Translations under genes and position numbers: made by a program | Notes under the pieces: model-generated | Seen by the model: the letters and a program-made list of their open reading frames with translations, nothing else | Told to the model about the DNA's origin: nothing | Databases searched by the model: none | Assembly: GCF_900102695.1 (NCBI RefSeq) | Contig: NZ_FMVW01000004.1 | Coordinates: 280,457-344,456, forward strand | Origin: Afifella marina DSM 2698 | GTDB taxonomy: Bacteria; Pseudomonadota; Alphaproteobacteria; Rhizobiales; Afifellaceae | Direction of reading: 5' to 3' | Length of the DNA: 64,000 nucleotides | Shown here: one piece after another, positions 32,445 through 41,748 of the stretch | Numbering within the stretch: the stretch's first letter is position 1 | Layout: every line of letters starts with the position of its first letter

Positions 32445-32864
32445 CTACCACCAACCGATCGCGACCTTTGCCTCATCCGACATTCGTTCCGGTGTCCAGG
32501 GCGGATCGAAGACCATCGTCGCCGTCGCGCCGGAAACGCCCTGAACGGAGGCCACTGCGTTCTCCACCCAGATCGGCATTTCGCCGGCCACTGGGCAGCC
32601 CGGCGCCGTGAGAGTCATATCGATGTTCACATGGCGCGAATCGTCGATATCGACCTTATAGATTAAGCCGAGCTCATAGATATCTGCCGGGATTTCCGGG
32701 TCATAGACGGTTTTGAGGGCCGCCACGATATCCTGGCTCAGGCGCTCAACCTCTTCAGGCGGCATAGCCGAAACGTCGATATCCGGGGAATTCGGCGCCT
32801 CGTCCGCGTGCGGATCGGGCGCCGCCGCGGCGTTGGTTTCGTCCTTGTGCGTGGTCTCGTCCAT
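32445..32864 (-). CDS. sufT: SufT-like (DUF59/MIP18) Fe-S assembly factor
   Basis: DUF59/MIP18 family protein involved in Fe-S protein maturation, 139 aa. The core VAALKTVYDPEIPADIYELGLIYKV, MTLTAPGCPVAGEMP and VVFDPPWTPERMS-like sequence is characteristic, with the conserved Cys in APGCP. The first about 40 residues are an acidic, Ala-rich leader. The ATG at 32864 is chosen; an in-frame GTG at 32879 overlaps the stop of sufS (GTGA). In Agrobacterium the equivalent gene in this position is called sufX. Confidence 0.93.
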   Translation of the reverse strand: MDETTHKDETNAAAAPDPHADEAPNSPDIDVSAMPPEEVERLSQDIVAALKTVYDPEIPADIYELGLIYKVDIDDSRHVNIDMTLTAPGCPVAGEMPIWVENAVASVQGVSGATATMVFDPPWTPERMSDEAKVAIGWW

Positions 32865-32875
32865 CGCTCTTATCC

Positions 32876-34111
32876 TCACGCGAAGAAGGTCTGCGCCTTC
32901 ATCAGGGCTTCTGCCAATTTATCGACTTCTGCTTTCGTATTATAGAGGCCGAAAGACGCACGGCACGTGGCGGTCGTCCCATAATGGGTGAGAAGCGGCT
33001 GCGCGCAATGCGTGCCCGCGCGCACCGCGACCCCTTCCCTGTCAATAATCATCGAGACATCGTGCGGGTGGGTGCCTTCCAGATTGAAAGAGATGATGGC
33101 GCTTTTATCCGGAGCATGCCCATAGATCGTGAGCGAATTGATTTCGCCCAACCGTTCGTGCGCATACTCCTTAAGCTCGTGCTCGTGGGCCGCGATTTTT
33201 TCCCGACCGAGCTCCTTCATGTACTTAAGCGAAGAGCCCAGCCCGATCGCCTGAACGATCGGCGGTGTCCCGGCCTCGAATTTGTGCGGCGGTTCCGCAT
33301 AGGTGACGCCGTCCTGCGTCACATCCTTGATCATCTCTCCACCGCCCAGAAACGGCGGCATTTTCTCCAGCCATTCCCGCTTTGCCCAAAGGACACCGAT
33401 GCCGGTCGGTCCATAGGTCTTGTGGCCGGTGAAGACATAGAAATCGCAGCCGAGGTCCTGAACGTCGATCGGCAGGTGCACGGCGGCCTGGCTGCCATCG
33501 ACGAGAACGGGGATGCCACGCTCATGGGCAAGCCGGCAGATCTCCCGAATCGGCACGACCGTTCCCGTGACGTTGGAAAGATGAGTCACGGCAACCATTT
33601 TGGTGCGATCGTTGAGAAGCCGCTCGAAGGCTTCCAGATCGAACGAATCGTCCTCGCGGATCGGCGCCCAGCGGATCACCGCACCGGCGCGTTCGCGATG
33701 ATAGTTCCACGGCACGATGTTCGAATGGTGCTCGAGGATGGAAAGGACGATCTCGTCGCCCTCTCCGATCGCCATGCTCCCATAAGATGCCGCGACCAGG
33801 TTGATCGCCTCTGTCGAGGAGCGCGTGAAAATCACCTCGTCTACCGAGGCGGCATTGAGAAAGCCTCGCACGGTCTCTCGAGCATCCTCGTAGGCCTCAG
33901 TCGCCGCGTTCGAGAGGAAATGCAGGCCGCGGTGAACGTTGGAATAGGTCTGCGCGTAGGCACGCGAAACGGCATCGATCATCGCCTGCGGTTTCTGAGC
34001 CGAGGCGCCGTTATCGAGATAGACGAGGGGTTTGCCATAAACCTCCAACGCAAGCGCCGGAAAATCGGCTCGCACGGCCTCCACGTCGTAGGTGGCGTTC
34101 TTTGTCAGCAT
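32876..34111 (-). CDS. sufS: cysteine desulfurase SufS (group II)
   Basis: PLP enzyme that takes sulfur from cysteine for cluster assembly, 411 aa. The PLP lysine lies in FTGHKTYGPTGIGVLW and the catalytic Cys in TTATCRASFGLYN, both typical of SufS/CsdA group II enzymes. It begins 67 nt after sufD and overlaps a possible GTG start of the next gene. A second, NifS-like desulfurase heads the same operon. Confidence 0.96.
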   Translation of the reverse strand: MLTKNATYDVEAVRADFPALALEVYGKPLVYLDNGASAQKPQAMIDAVSRAYAQTYSNVHRGLHFLSNAATEAYEDARETVRGFLNAASVDEVIFTRSSTEAINLVAASYGSMAIGEGDEIVLSILEHHSNIVPWNYHRERAGAVIRWAPIREDDSFDLEAFERLLNDRTKMVAVTHLSNVTGTVVPIREICRLAHERGIPVLVDGSQAAVHLPIDVQDLGCDFYVFTGHKTYGPTGIGVLWAKREWLEKMPPFLGGGEMIKDVTQDGVTYAEPPHKFEAGTPPIVQAIGLGSSLKYMKELGREKIAAHEHELKEYAHERLGEINSLTIYGHAPDKSAIISFNLEGTHPHDVSMIIDREGVAVRAGTHCAQPLLTHYGTTATCRASFGLYNTKAEVDKLAEALMKAQTFFA

Positions 34112-34178
34112 CAGCCCCGTCCTCTTGCGCCGAAGCGCCTATTCTCAAAATCGCTGCCGCAGGTTGCGGCAGCTTGCG

Positions 34179-35500
34179 TCAGCGGACCTCGCCTCCGAGC
34201 GACAGCCAGCGGCGCGTGCGCGCCTCGAGTGCCGCGACGACGTCGTCGTGCGCGATTTCCTCAATCGCCTCGGCGAGGAATGCATGCACCAGCAGACGTT
34301 CTGCCTCGTCGGCCGGAACGCCGCGAGAGCGCATGAAGAACAGCATTTCTTCGTCGATCTGACCGCAGGTTGCCCCGTGACCGCACACCACGTCATCGGC
34401 GAAGATTTCGAGCTCCGGCTTGTTGGAGAACTCCGCGTTCTCCGACAAGAGCAGAGCCTGGCTCATCATCTTGCCTTCGGTCTTCTGCGCGTGCGGCCAG
34501 ACATTGATGCGCCCCTGGAAAACGCCGCGCGCCTCGTCGTCGATCGCCGCCTTGAAGAACTCCTGGCTCACGCATTCCGGCACCGCGTGATCGACGATCA
34601 GGGTGGTGTCGAGATGCTGACGGCCTCTTGCGATGGTCGCACCGCGAATGCCGGACGTGGCCCCCTCGCCGTCAAAGATCATTCGGATCTCGGAACGGGC
34701 GACCGCACTGCCGGCTGCGAAGAAGAACGGATCGAACACGGCGTCGGCTTCAACGCGTGGCAGAAGGAGGCCGAGATGGAGCGCCTGATCGCCCTCCTCC
34801 TGAGCCTTCACCCATTTCACCTTCGCGCCCTTGCCGATGCGAATGTCTGAGACGACGTTGGTGTGGTAGCCGACACCGTCGGGACCGACATAGCTTTGCA
34901 GGATGACGGCTTCGGCTCCGTCGCCCACAGTCACCTGGTGACGGAGTGTCTGCAGCCCCGGCCCATTTCCGGCAAAGACGGTGCAGATCTCAAGCGGCTT
35001 CGTCAGCTTTGCGCCTTCGCGAATGCGGATCACGGCGCCGTCGCGCACGAAGGCGCTGTTGAGAGCATAGACCGGCGCTTCGCCTGGATCGACCTGCTCG
35101 CTCCGCTCCAAGAGAGCGCCACCGCCGTTCAGAAAACGGCCGAGAGACGCAAAATCGAGCGCATCTTCGACGCCGCTCAAATCGGAGAGCGGCGGCACGA
35201 AATAGCCGTTCACGAAGACGATGCGGGCGCGGTCGATATCGGCAAAAATATCCGCCTGATCGACCAGATCACGCGCGCGCTCCGGATTGACGGGCTCCGC
35301 AGGCGCCGGCGCGTCCGTCATCAACCGCCGCAGGTCGGTATATTTCCAGTCTTCGACGCGGCGGTTCGGTAAGCCTTTCTCGATGAAGGCATCGAAAGCC
35401 GTGGTACGCATGTCGCGTATCGGGTCGTCGCCGGAAAGCTCAGCAAAATGCTGTGCCAGCGCCTCCTCGGCTTTTGTGCGCGTGCGTTCGGGCTCGGCCA

Positions 35501-35501
<1 letters not shown>
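34179..35501 (-). CDS. sufD: Fe-S cluster assembly scaffold protein SufD
   Basis: Partner of SufB in the SufBC2D scaffold, 440 aa. The C-terminal beta-helix core is visible (NKPELEIFADDVVCGHGATCGQIDEEMLFFMRSRG in part), which holds the conserved His near the SufB-SufD interface, and the N-terminal part has RRVEDWKYTDLRRL, a SufD signature. The ATG at 35501 shares its A with the sufC stop (TGATG). Confidence 0.96.
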
Positions 35502-36253
<752 letters not shown>

Positions 36254-36337
36254 GCGTTTGTTCCTGAATTGATTCAGCCTTCAGGGCTAGGGCCCTGATA
36301 TATCTTGATAACTCGGCTCCCAAAGAGCCGCGCGCGA

Positions 36338-37867
36338 TCAGCCGACGCTGCCTTCCAGCGAGATGCCGATCAGGCGCTGCGTCTCGGCCATGAATTCCAT
36401 CGGCAGCTTCTGGATGACCTCACGAGCGAAGCCGTTGACGATCAGGGCCACCGCTTCTTCCTCGCTCATGCCACGCTGCTGGCAGTAGAACATCTGGTCG
36501 TCGGAGATCTTCGACGTGGTCGCTTCGTGCTCGAAGATCGCCCCGGCGTTCTTGGATTCGATATAGGGGACGGTGTGAGCGCCGCAGTTCTCGCCGATCA
36601 GAAGCGAATCGCACTGCGTGAAGTTCCGGGCCCCCGAAGCCTTGCGGTGCGCCGAAACGAGCCCGCGATAGGTGTTGTTGGAGTTGCCCGCCGAGATGCC
36701 CTTGGAAATGATTCGGCTCTTCGTGTTCTTGCCGAGATGGATCATCTTCGTGCCGGAATCGATCTGCTGGTGACCATTGGAAATGGCGATCGAATAGAAT
36801 TCGCCTTCCGAATTGTCGCCGCGCAGAATGCAGGACGGGTACTTCCAGGTGATCGCCGAACCGGTCTCAACCTGGGTCCAGGAGATCTTGGAATTCTTGC
36901 CCCGGCAATCGCCGCGCTTCGTCACGAAGTTGTAGACGCCGCCCTTGCCGTCCTTGTCGCCCGGATACCAGTTCTGGACCGTGGAATATTTGATCTCGGC
37001 ATCGTCGAGGGCGACGAGTTCGACGACAGCCGCGTGGAGCTGGTTCTCATCGCGCATCGGCGCCGTGCAGCCTTCGAGATAGGAAACGTAGGCTCCCTCG
37101 TCGGCGATAATCAACGTGCGCTCGAACTGACCCGTATTGCGCTCGTTGATGCGGAAATAGGTCGACAGTTCCATCGGGCAGCGCACGCCCTTCGGCACGT
37201 AGACGAAGGATCCGTCGGAGAAAACCGCCGAGTTCAGGGTCGCGAAGAAATTATCGGTGACCGGCACGACCGAGCCGAGATATTTTCTGACGAGATCCGG
37301 ATATTCGCGGATCGCCTCCGAGATCGGCATGAAGATGACGCCGGCCTTGGCGAGCTCTTTCTTGAAAGTCGTGGCGACGGAAACGGAATCGAAAACCGCA
37401 TCGACCGCAACCTGCCGACCGCCGCTGCCACTCGGCGGCGTGCCTGAATCCTCGTCGAGTGAGGAGGGCTCGTCCGCCTTGCGGACACCGGCCAGAATCT
37501 CCTGCTCCTTCAACGGAATGCCGAGTTTCTCGTAGGTCGCCAGAATCTCCGGGTCGACCTCATCGAGCGAGTTCGGACCGCTCATCGATTTCGGAGCCGA
37601 GTAATAATAGAGATCCTGGTAATCGATCTTGGGATACTTCACCCGCGCCCAGGAAGGCTCCTTCATCGTCAGCCAGCGCCGGTAAGCCTCAAGACGCCAT
37701 TCGGTCATCCATTCCGGCTCGCCCTTCTTGGCAGAAATGAAACGCACAGTGCTCTCATCGAGCCCCTTCGGCGCCCGATCGGATTCAATCAGCGTTTCGA
37801 AGCCGTACTTATACTTGTCGACGTCGATCTGCTTAACTTGCTCAATGGTCTCCTGAACGGCTGGCAT
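36338..37867 (-). CDS. sufB: Fe-S cluster assembly scaffold protein SufB
   Basis: Main scaffold subunit on which new Fe-S clusters form, 509 aa. The family core is clear: [35 protein letters not shown], and the C-terminal [30 protein letters not shown] (in part), which holds the conserved Cys and Glu. A loop with [11 protein letters not shown] separates the N-terminal domain. It starts 20 nt after the upstream desulfurase gene. Confidence 0.98.
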   Translation of the reverse strand: MPAVQETIEQVKQIDVDKYKYGFETLIESDRAPKGLDESTVRFISAKKGEPEWMTEWRLEAYRRWLTMKEPSWARVKYPKIDYQDLYYYSAPKSMSGPNSLDEVDPEILATYEKLGIPLKEQEILAGVRKADEPSSLDEDSGTPPSGSGGRQVAVDAVFDSVSVATTFKKELAKAGVIFMPISEAIREYPDLVRKYLGSVVPVTDNFFATLNSAVFSDGSFVYVPKGVRCPMELSTYFRINERNTGQFERTLIIADEGAYVSYLEGCTAPMRDENQLHAAVVELVALDDAEIKYSTVQNWYPGDKDGKGGVYNFVTKRGDCRGKNSKISWTQVETGSAITWKYPSCILRGDNSEGEFYSIAISNGHQQIDSGTKMIHLGKNTKSRIISKGISAGNSNNTYRGLVSAHRKASGARNFTQCDSLLIGENCGAHTVPYIESKNAGAIFEHEATTSKISDDQMFYCQQRGMSEEEAVALIVNGFAREVIQKLPMEFMAETQRLIGISLEGSVG

Positions 37868-37887
37868 TCAGTTCTCCCTTTATTGGT

Positions 37888-39021
37888 TCAAGCCGCCCGG
37901 CCGAGATTCATCCGATGATGGATGGTCTGCCACACGTCAAGAAAACGATCGATATCCTGCTCGTCCGCGTTCCAAGGAAGACTAACCCTGATAGCGCTTG
38001 GAGCAGCAAAATTCATGGCGCGCAGCACGTGACTGTCGCCGACTTTGCCCGATGAACAGGCAGATCCGGAGGAGACGCTCACACCCTCCAGATCGAATGC
38101 GATCACCAGCGTTTCCGCGGCCATGCCCGGCGTTGCGAACAAGACCGTGTTGGCGACCCGCTCAGCCGCTTCGCCGGCGATCAAAGTGCGCGCCTCAATT
38201 TTGCGCAGACCCTGCTCAAGCCGTTGGCGCAGCTCCTGCAGCCTTTCCATGTGCGACACATGGTGGCGCACCTCTTGCACTGCAACGCCGAAACCAGCGA
38301 TGGCGGCGAGGTTTTCCGTGCCAGCGCGGCGGCGCTTCTCCTGACCCCCGCCCTTCAGCAGATTCTTCGGGAAACCATCGTCGCTTTGCACCACCAAGGC
38401 GCCGGCGCCCTGCGGGCCTCCAAGCTTATGCGAAGAGAGAAACAAAATGTCGGCGCCAAGCTCTTCGAGAGAAAGCGGCATGCGGCCGGCCGCCTGAACG
38501 GCATCGCAGATCACCCGCCCGCCGAACTCATGAACCATTGCCGCCGCTTCGGCGACGGGCTGCACCACCCCGGTTTCGTTGTTGACGGCCATCAAGGCTA
38601 GAACCGGGCGCCCTTCATCACCACCTGCTTCGAGCCGTGCGCGCAACGCTTCGAGATCGAGAACGCCATCGTCACGCACCGGCACGGAAGTCGTCCTGTC
38701 CGGAGCGAACATGCCGGCGGCAAGGACGCACGGATGTTCAACCGCGCTGACATAAAGCCGCTCGTCCGGCGCCATTGGGGTCAATGCCCAATTGGCTGCT
38801 TCGGTCGCGCCGCTGGTGAAGACGACGTTTGCGGCTCTCGCTCCCACAAGGGCGGCAACGGCGTCGCGTGCGCCTTCGATCAGATCGCGCGCCCACCGCC
38901 CTTCAGCGTGCACCGACGACGCGTTGCCGGGATGCTCGAGGGCCGCGAGCATTGCCTCTCGCGCCTGCGGGCGAAGCGGCTCGGTGGCATTTGCGTCCAG
39001 ATAGGTTCTAGCCCGACTCAT
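37888..39021 (-). CDS. sufS2: cysteine desulfurase, NifS/IscS-like (group I), first gene of the suf operon
   Basis: PLP-dependent group I desulfurase of 377 aa. YLDANATEPLRP opens the protein; the PLP lysine lies in FLSSHKLGGPQGAGAL and the catalytic Cys in the SSGSACSSGKVG loop. The ATG at 39021 is chosen because AGGAG lies 5 nt before it; the frame is open to 39114 but that leader looks non-coding. The operon order desulfurase-sufB-C-D-S-T-A equals sufS2BCDS1XA of Agrobacterium. An Irr-type palindrome lies upstream. Confidence 0.93.
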   Translation of the reverse strand: MSRARTYLDANATEPLRPQAREAMLAALEHPGNASSVHAEGRWARDLIEGARDAVAALVGARAANVVFTSGATEAANWALTPMAPDERLYVSAVEHPCVLAAGMFAPDRTTSVPVRDDGVLDLEALRARLEAGGDEGRPVLALMAVNNETGVVQPVAEAAAMVHEFGGRVICDAVQAAGRMPLSLEELGADILFLSSHKLGGPQGAGALVVQSDDGFPKNLLKGGGQEKRRRAGTENLAAIAGFGVAVQEVRHHVSHMERLQELRQRLEQGLRKIEARTLIAGEAAERVANTVLFATPGMAAETLVIAFDLEGVSVSSGSACSSGKVGDSHVLRAMNFAAPSAIRVSLPWNADEQDIDRFLDVWQTIHHRMNLGRAA

Positions 39022-39117
39022 CATGGCTCCTGGCCGGACGGCTGCTTTGTTCTTGCAACCGAACGAACACATAGTGTTTAGATGCGCCCCTGCCACGAGC
39101 GGGGACGAATGCATTTC

Positions 39118-39134
39118 TTTTGAACCATTCCAAA
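39118..39134 (-). promoter_or_regulatory. candidate Irr-binding ICE box upstream of the suf operon
   Basis: TTTTGAA-CCA-TTCCAAA (plus strand) is a 7-3-7 inverted repeat that matches the iron control element TTTAGAA-N3-TTCTAAA with one substitution per arm. It lies about 97-113 nt upstream of the first suf gene. Control of the suf operon by Irr and RirA is known in Agrobacterium; assignment here is by sequence pattern. Confidence 0.6.
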
Positions 39135-39226
39135 CTAAGTTTTAGGGAGGGGTTCGGGCGGAGTCAACAAAACCTCCGCCTAAGATGCAAGTTTCCTGAC
39201 CCAGCGAGTTGAGAGTCCTGTGAACC

Positions 39227-39877
39227 ATGCCTGAAGTGATTTTCCCCGGCCCCGACGGTCGTCTCGAAGGCCGTTATCAGCCGGGAAAGACGAAGACTGC
39301 CCCGATCGGCATCGTGCTGCATCCGCATCCGCGATTCGGCGGGACGATGAACAACCAGATCGTCTATCGCCTTTTCTATATGTTCCAGGAGCGCGGCTTC
39401 ACCGCTCTGCGCTTCAATTTCCGCGGGGTGGGACGCAGTCAAGGCTTCTTTGATCACGGCGTCGGTGAATTGTCGGATGCGGCAGCCGCCCTCGATTGGG
39501 TGCAGACGCTGCATCCCGATGCGCGAGGCGTGTGGATCGCCGGCTTCTCTTTCGGAGCCTGGATCGGCATGCAGCTCTTGATGCGGCGGCCGGAAGCTGA
39601 AGGCTTCATGTCCATCGCCCCGCAACCGAACATCTACGACTTCTCGTTCCTCGCGCCCTGCCCGTCTTCGGGGCTGATCATCCACGGCGAGAACGATCGC
39701 GTGGCGCCGCCGGAGGCCGTCCAAACACTGGTCGACAAGCTGAAATCGCAAAAGGGCATCGTCATCGATCAGCAGATCGTCAAAGGCGCGAACCACTTTT
39801 TCGAGGGCCAGGTCGACGAGCTCATCGGCAATTGCAGCGACTATCTGGAAAAGCGGCTGGCCGAGGTCGAGGCTTGA
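39227..39877 (+). CDS. alpha/beta hydrolase family protein
   Basis: Cytoplasmic serine hydrolase of 216 aa with an intact catalytic set: nucleophile Ser in AGFSFGAWIG (GxSxG), Asp in HGENDRVAPP and His in KGANHFFEG; the oxyanion region is VLHPHPRFGGTMNNQIV. This type of short hydrolase is common next to suf operons in Hyphomicrobiales. It is divergent from the suf operon and convergent with ppsR. Substrate unknown. Confidence 0.9.
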   Translation: MPEVIFPGPDGRLEGRYQPGKTKTAPIGIVLHPHPRFGGTMNNQIVYRLFYMFQERGFTALRFNFRGVGRSQGFFDHGVGELSDAAAALDWVQTLHPDARGVWIAGFSFGAWIGMQLLMRRPEAEGFMSIAPQPNIYDFSFLAPCPSSGLIIHGENDRVAPPEAVQTLVDKLKSQKGIVIDQQIVKGANHFFEGQVDELIGNCSDYLEKRLAEVEA

Positions 39878-39903
39878 GCTGACCGCAACGAGCCCCCGGA
39901 CTA

Positions 39904-41301
39904 TCAGTCCTCGCCGGCCTCATCATCGGGGCCGACGAGGCCAAAGCGGTTCATCTTAAGATAAAGGGTCTGACGGCTTAGCCCGAGAACACGTGCGGCG
40001 ACCGTGCGGTTGTTGCCCGTCAGGTTCAGAGCCGCCTCGATGCACATCTTCTCGATCACATCGGTCGTGTCGCGGACGAGATCCTTCATCGGCGTGTAGC
40101 CGATCATCTCGACGAGATTCTCGACCGCCCTGACCAGATCGCTCGATTCGACCCCCGTCTGCGTCTCACCCGGAGTGAGCGGCCGCATGACGAAGCCATA
40201 GCCGGGGGTGGTCCCTTCCGGCAAAGTCAGCGCGGAAAAGCGCACGGCCACCGCCTCTCCGTCGCGGCCACCAATGACGCCGGAGAGATTTTGCAATCGT
40301 CCGTGGCGCCGTACGTTTTGCAGGAGCACGTCCTGCGTGAGGCCGCTCCACGAGAGAAACTCGTCGAGATGATGGCCGGCCGCGTTGGCGGCAAACGGAA
40401 CTCCCGCAAGAGTGAGGAACGTCTCGTTCACCCAGACGATCTTGCCATCCTCATTGGCAAGGATGACGGCTTCCGGCGCATTGCGCACGAGCGCGACGAG
40501 ATCGGATTCCGGCGCTGTCGCCTCCTTGACCGGAGCAATCTGCACCATCACCAGTTGGAGGTCGCCGGCACGGAAGGCTTCCGCGGAGAGCGAAACCCGT
40601 CCCTCCGCCTCGACCTCGACCGTCAATGGCTCTCCCGCCTCGCCAACGGCCTGCAGCATGGCTTCGACGTCGGGCCTTTGCCTGCTGCGAAAGAGAGCCG
40701 TGAACTTCCGCCCACTGAGAGCCTTACCGGGCAGGCCCAAGAGCATCGCAGCCTGCGTATTGGCTTCGCGCACCTTTCCGTTATCCGCATCGATGACGAT
40801 GATCGCCTCAGAGACCGTCTCAAACAGCAGCCGATAATGCGCTTCGGCCTGCCGCAGGCTGCGGGCATGCTGCTCGATGGATCGGGCGTGGGCAAGAAGA
40901 CGCGACTGCAGCTCGACGACGAGACGCAGGTCGCGGCCGATGAGAACGACTTGGTTGGTGCCGTCGATGCGCAGTGCGGAGTATCGGAAGGGCAGATCCC
41001 CTCCCCCTTCGAGCGGATGGCTGATGTCCACGCGTTCGGCCTCGCGACCTTGCCGGGCCGAGTTAATCAGCTTGCGCAATCTCGTACGGCTGCTCGCCGT
41101 CACGAGATCTTCGATCGGCCGGCCGCGCCATTGCACGACTTCGTTTCCGGAGACGGAATCTAGATTGTGCGAAATGTCGCTCACAATACCGTCTTCACCC
41201 ACAACCACAGCGAGATCCGCAACCGCCGAAATCAATGACGCGACCGCGACAGGATCCATCCGCAAAAGTGGCGACAGACGATTGTGAGGATACAAAGCCA
41301 T
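39904..41301 (-). CDS. ppsR: PpsR/CrtJ-type transcriptional regulator (PAS and FIS-type HTH)
   Basis: Repressor family that controls photosynthesis genes in purple bacteria, binding TGT-N12-ACA palindromes. 465 aa from MALYPHNRL, the family length. An N-terminal PAS-like domain (LISAVADLAVVVGEDGIVSDIS) is followed by a linker helix and two more PAS domains (YRLLFETVSEAIIVIDADNGKV; LVRNAPEAVILANEDGKIVWVN), then a FIS-type HTH (ALNLTGNNRTVAARVLGLSRQTLYLKMNRFGL in part). Cys420 in KMCIEAALNL is the only cysteine from this start. The frame is open to 41574, but the extra residues do not look like PpsR. Divergent from a bacteriophytochrome gene. Confidence 0.9.
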   Translation of the reverse strand: MALYPHNRLSPLLRMDPVAVASLISAVADLAVVVGEDGIVSDISHNLDSVSGNEVVQWRGRPIEDLVTASSRTRLRKLINSARQGREAERVDISHPLEGGGDLPFRYSALRIDGTNQVVLIGRDLRLVVELQSRLLAHARSIEQHARSLRQAEAHYRLLFETVSEAIIVIDADNGKVREANTQAAMLLGLPGKALSGRKFTALFRSRQRPDVEAMLQAVGEAGEPLTVEVEAEGRVSLSAEAFRAGDLQLVMVQIAPVKEATAPESDLVALVRNAPEAVILANEDGKIVWVNETFLTLAGVPFAANAAGHHLDEFLSWSGLTQDVLLQNVRRHGRLQNLSGVIGGRDGEAVAVRFSALTLPEGTTPGYGFVMRPLTPGETQTGVESSDLVRAVENLVEMIGYTPMKDLVRDTTDVIEKMCIEAALNLTGNNRTVAARVLGLSRQTLYLKMNRFGLVGPDDEAGED

Positions 41302-41748
41302 CTGAGTTCGACGATCGAGAACGGTATGCCAGCCGGCTGTGCGGCAGCTTGCGACGATTTGGATAAAAGCCTTGTCCGGCGCAGGTTGACAAGACGCATG
41401 TTGTTCAGAGCGTTTCCCTTTATGGAGGGTTTGTCCAGTGCCGACATGCAACACAGCCACGTCGCCGACGCGGGACAGACTTTCTTCTCCGGGGCACCGG
41501 CTACCGCAATGGACGGTGCGTTTCAGATGCAACGTATGGCTACAAAGGCTCTGAATCGTGGCAGAAGCGCACATTCGGAACGATCGAACTTTGGCCCTCC
41601 GTTTGTACTATGCGCCCCACTGTCGCACTTTTGTCCTTCGCGGGGTTGCCGTTGAGGCTTCGCCCGCGCACTTTCGGCGTCTTGATGCGTCGCTTGGTCG
41701 CCGGCTGCGGGCGATCGGAGGGCAAACCGTTTCGAAGGATATGGCCGC
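41302..41748. other. shared upstream region of ppsR and the bacteriophytochrome gene
   Basis: 447 nt between divergent starts. It contains two TGTC/GACA inverted repeats: TGTC-N11-GACA at 41373-41391 and TGTC-N7-GACA at 41432-41446. These resemble PpsR/CrtJ half-sites, but neither has the canonical TGT-N12-ACA spacing (N13 and N9 here). The open frames through the region on both strands look like chance reading. Confidence 0.5.

Noticed and set aside
39066..39078. AACAC-ATA-GTGTT inverted repeat upstream of the suf operon as a regulator site
   Set aside because: Short arms and no match to a regulator I know; the ICE-like palindrome nearby is a better candidate.
41302..41574. N-terminal extension of ppsR to 41574
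   Set aside because: The extra 91 residues do not resemble PpsR proteins and would cover the divergent promoter region.
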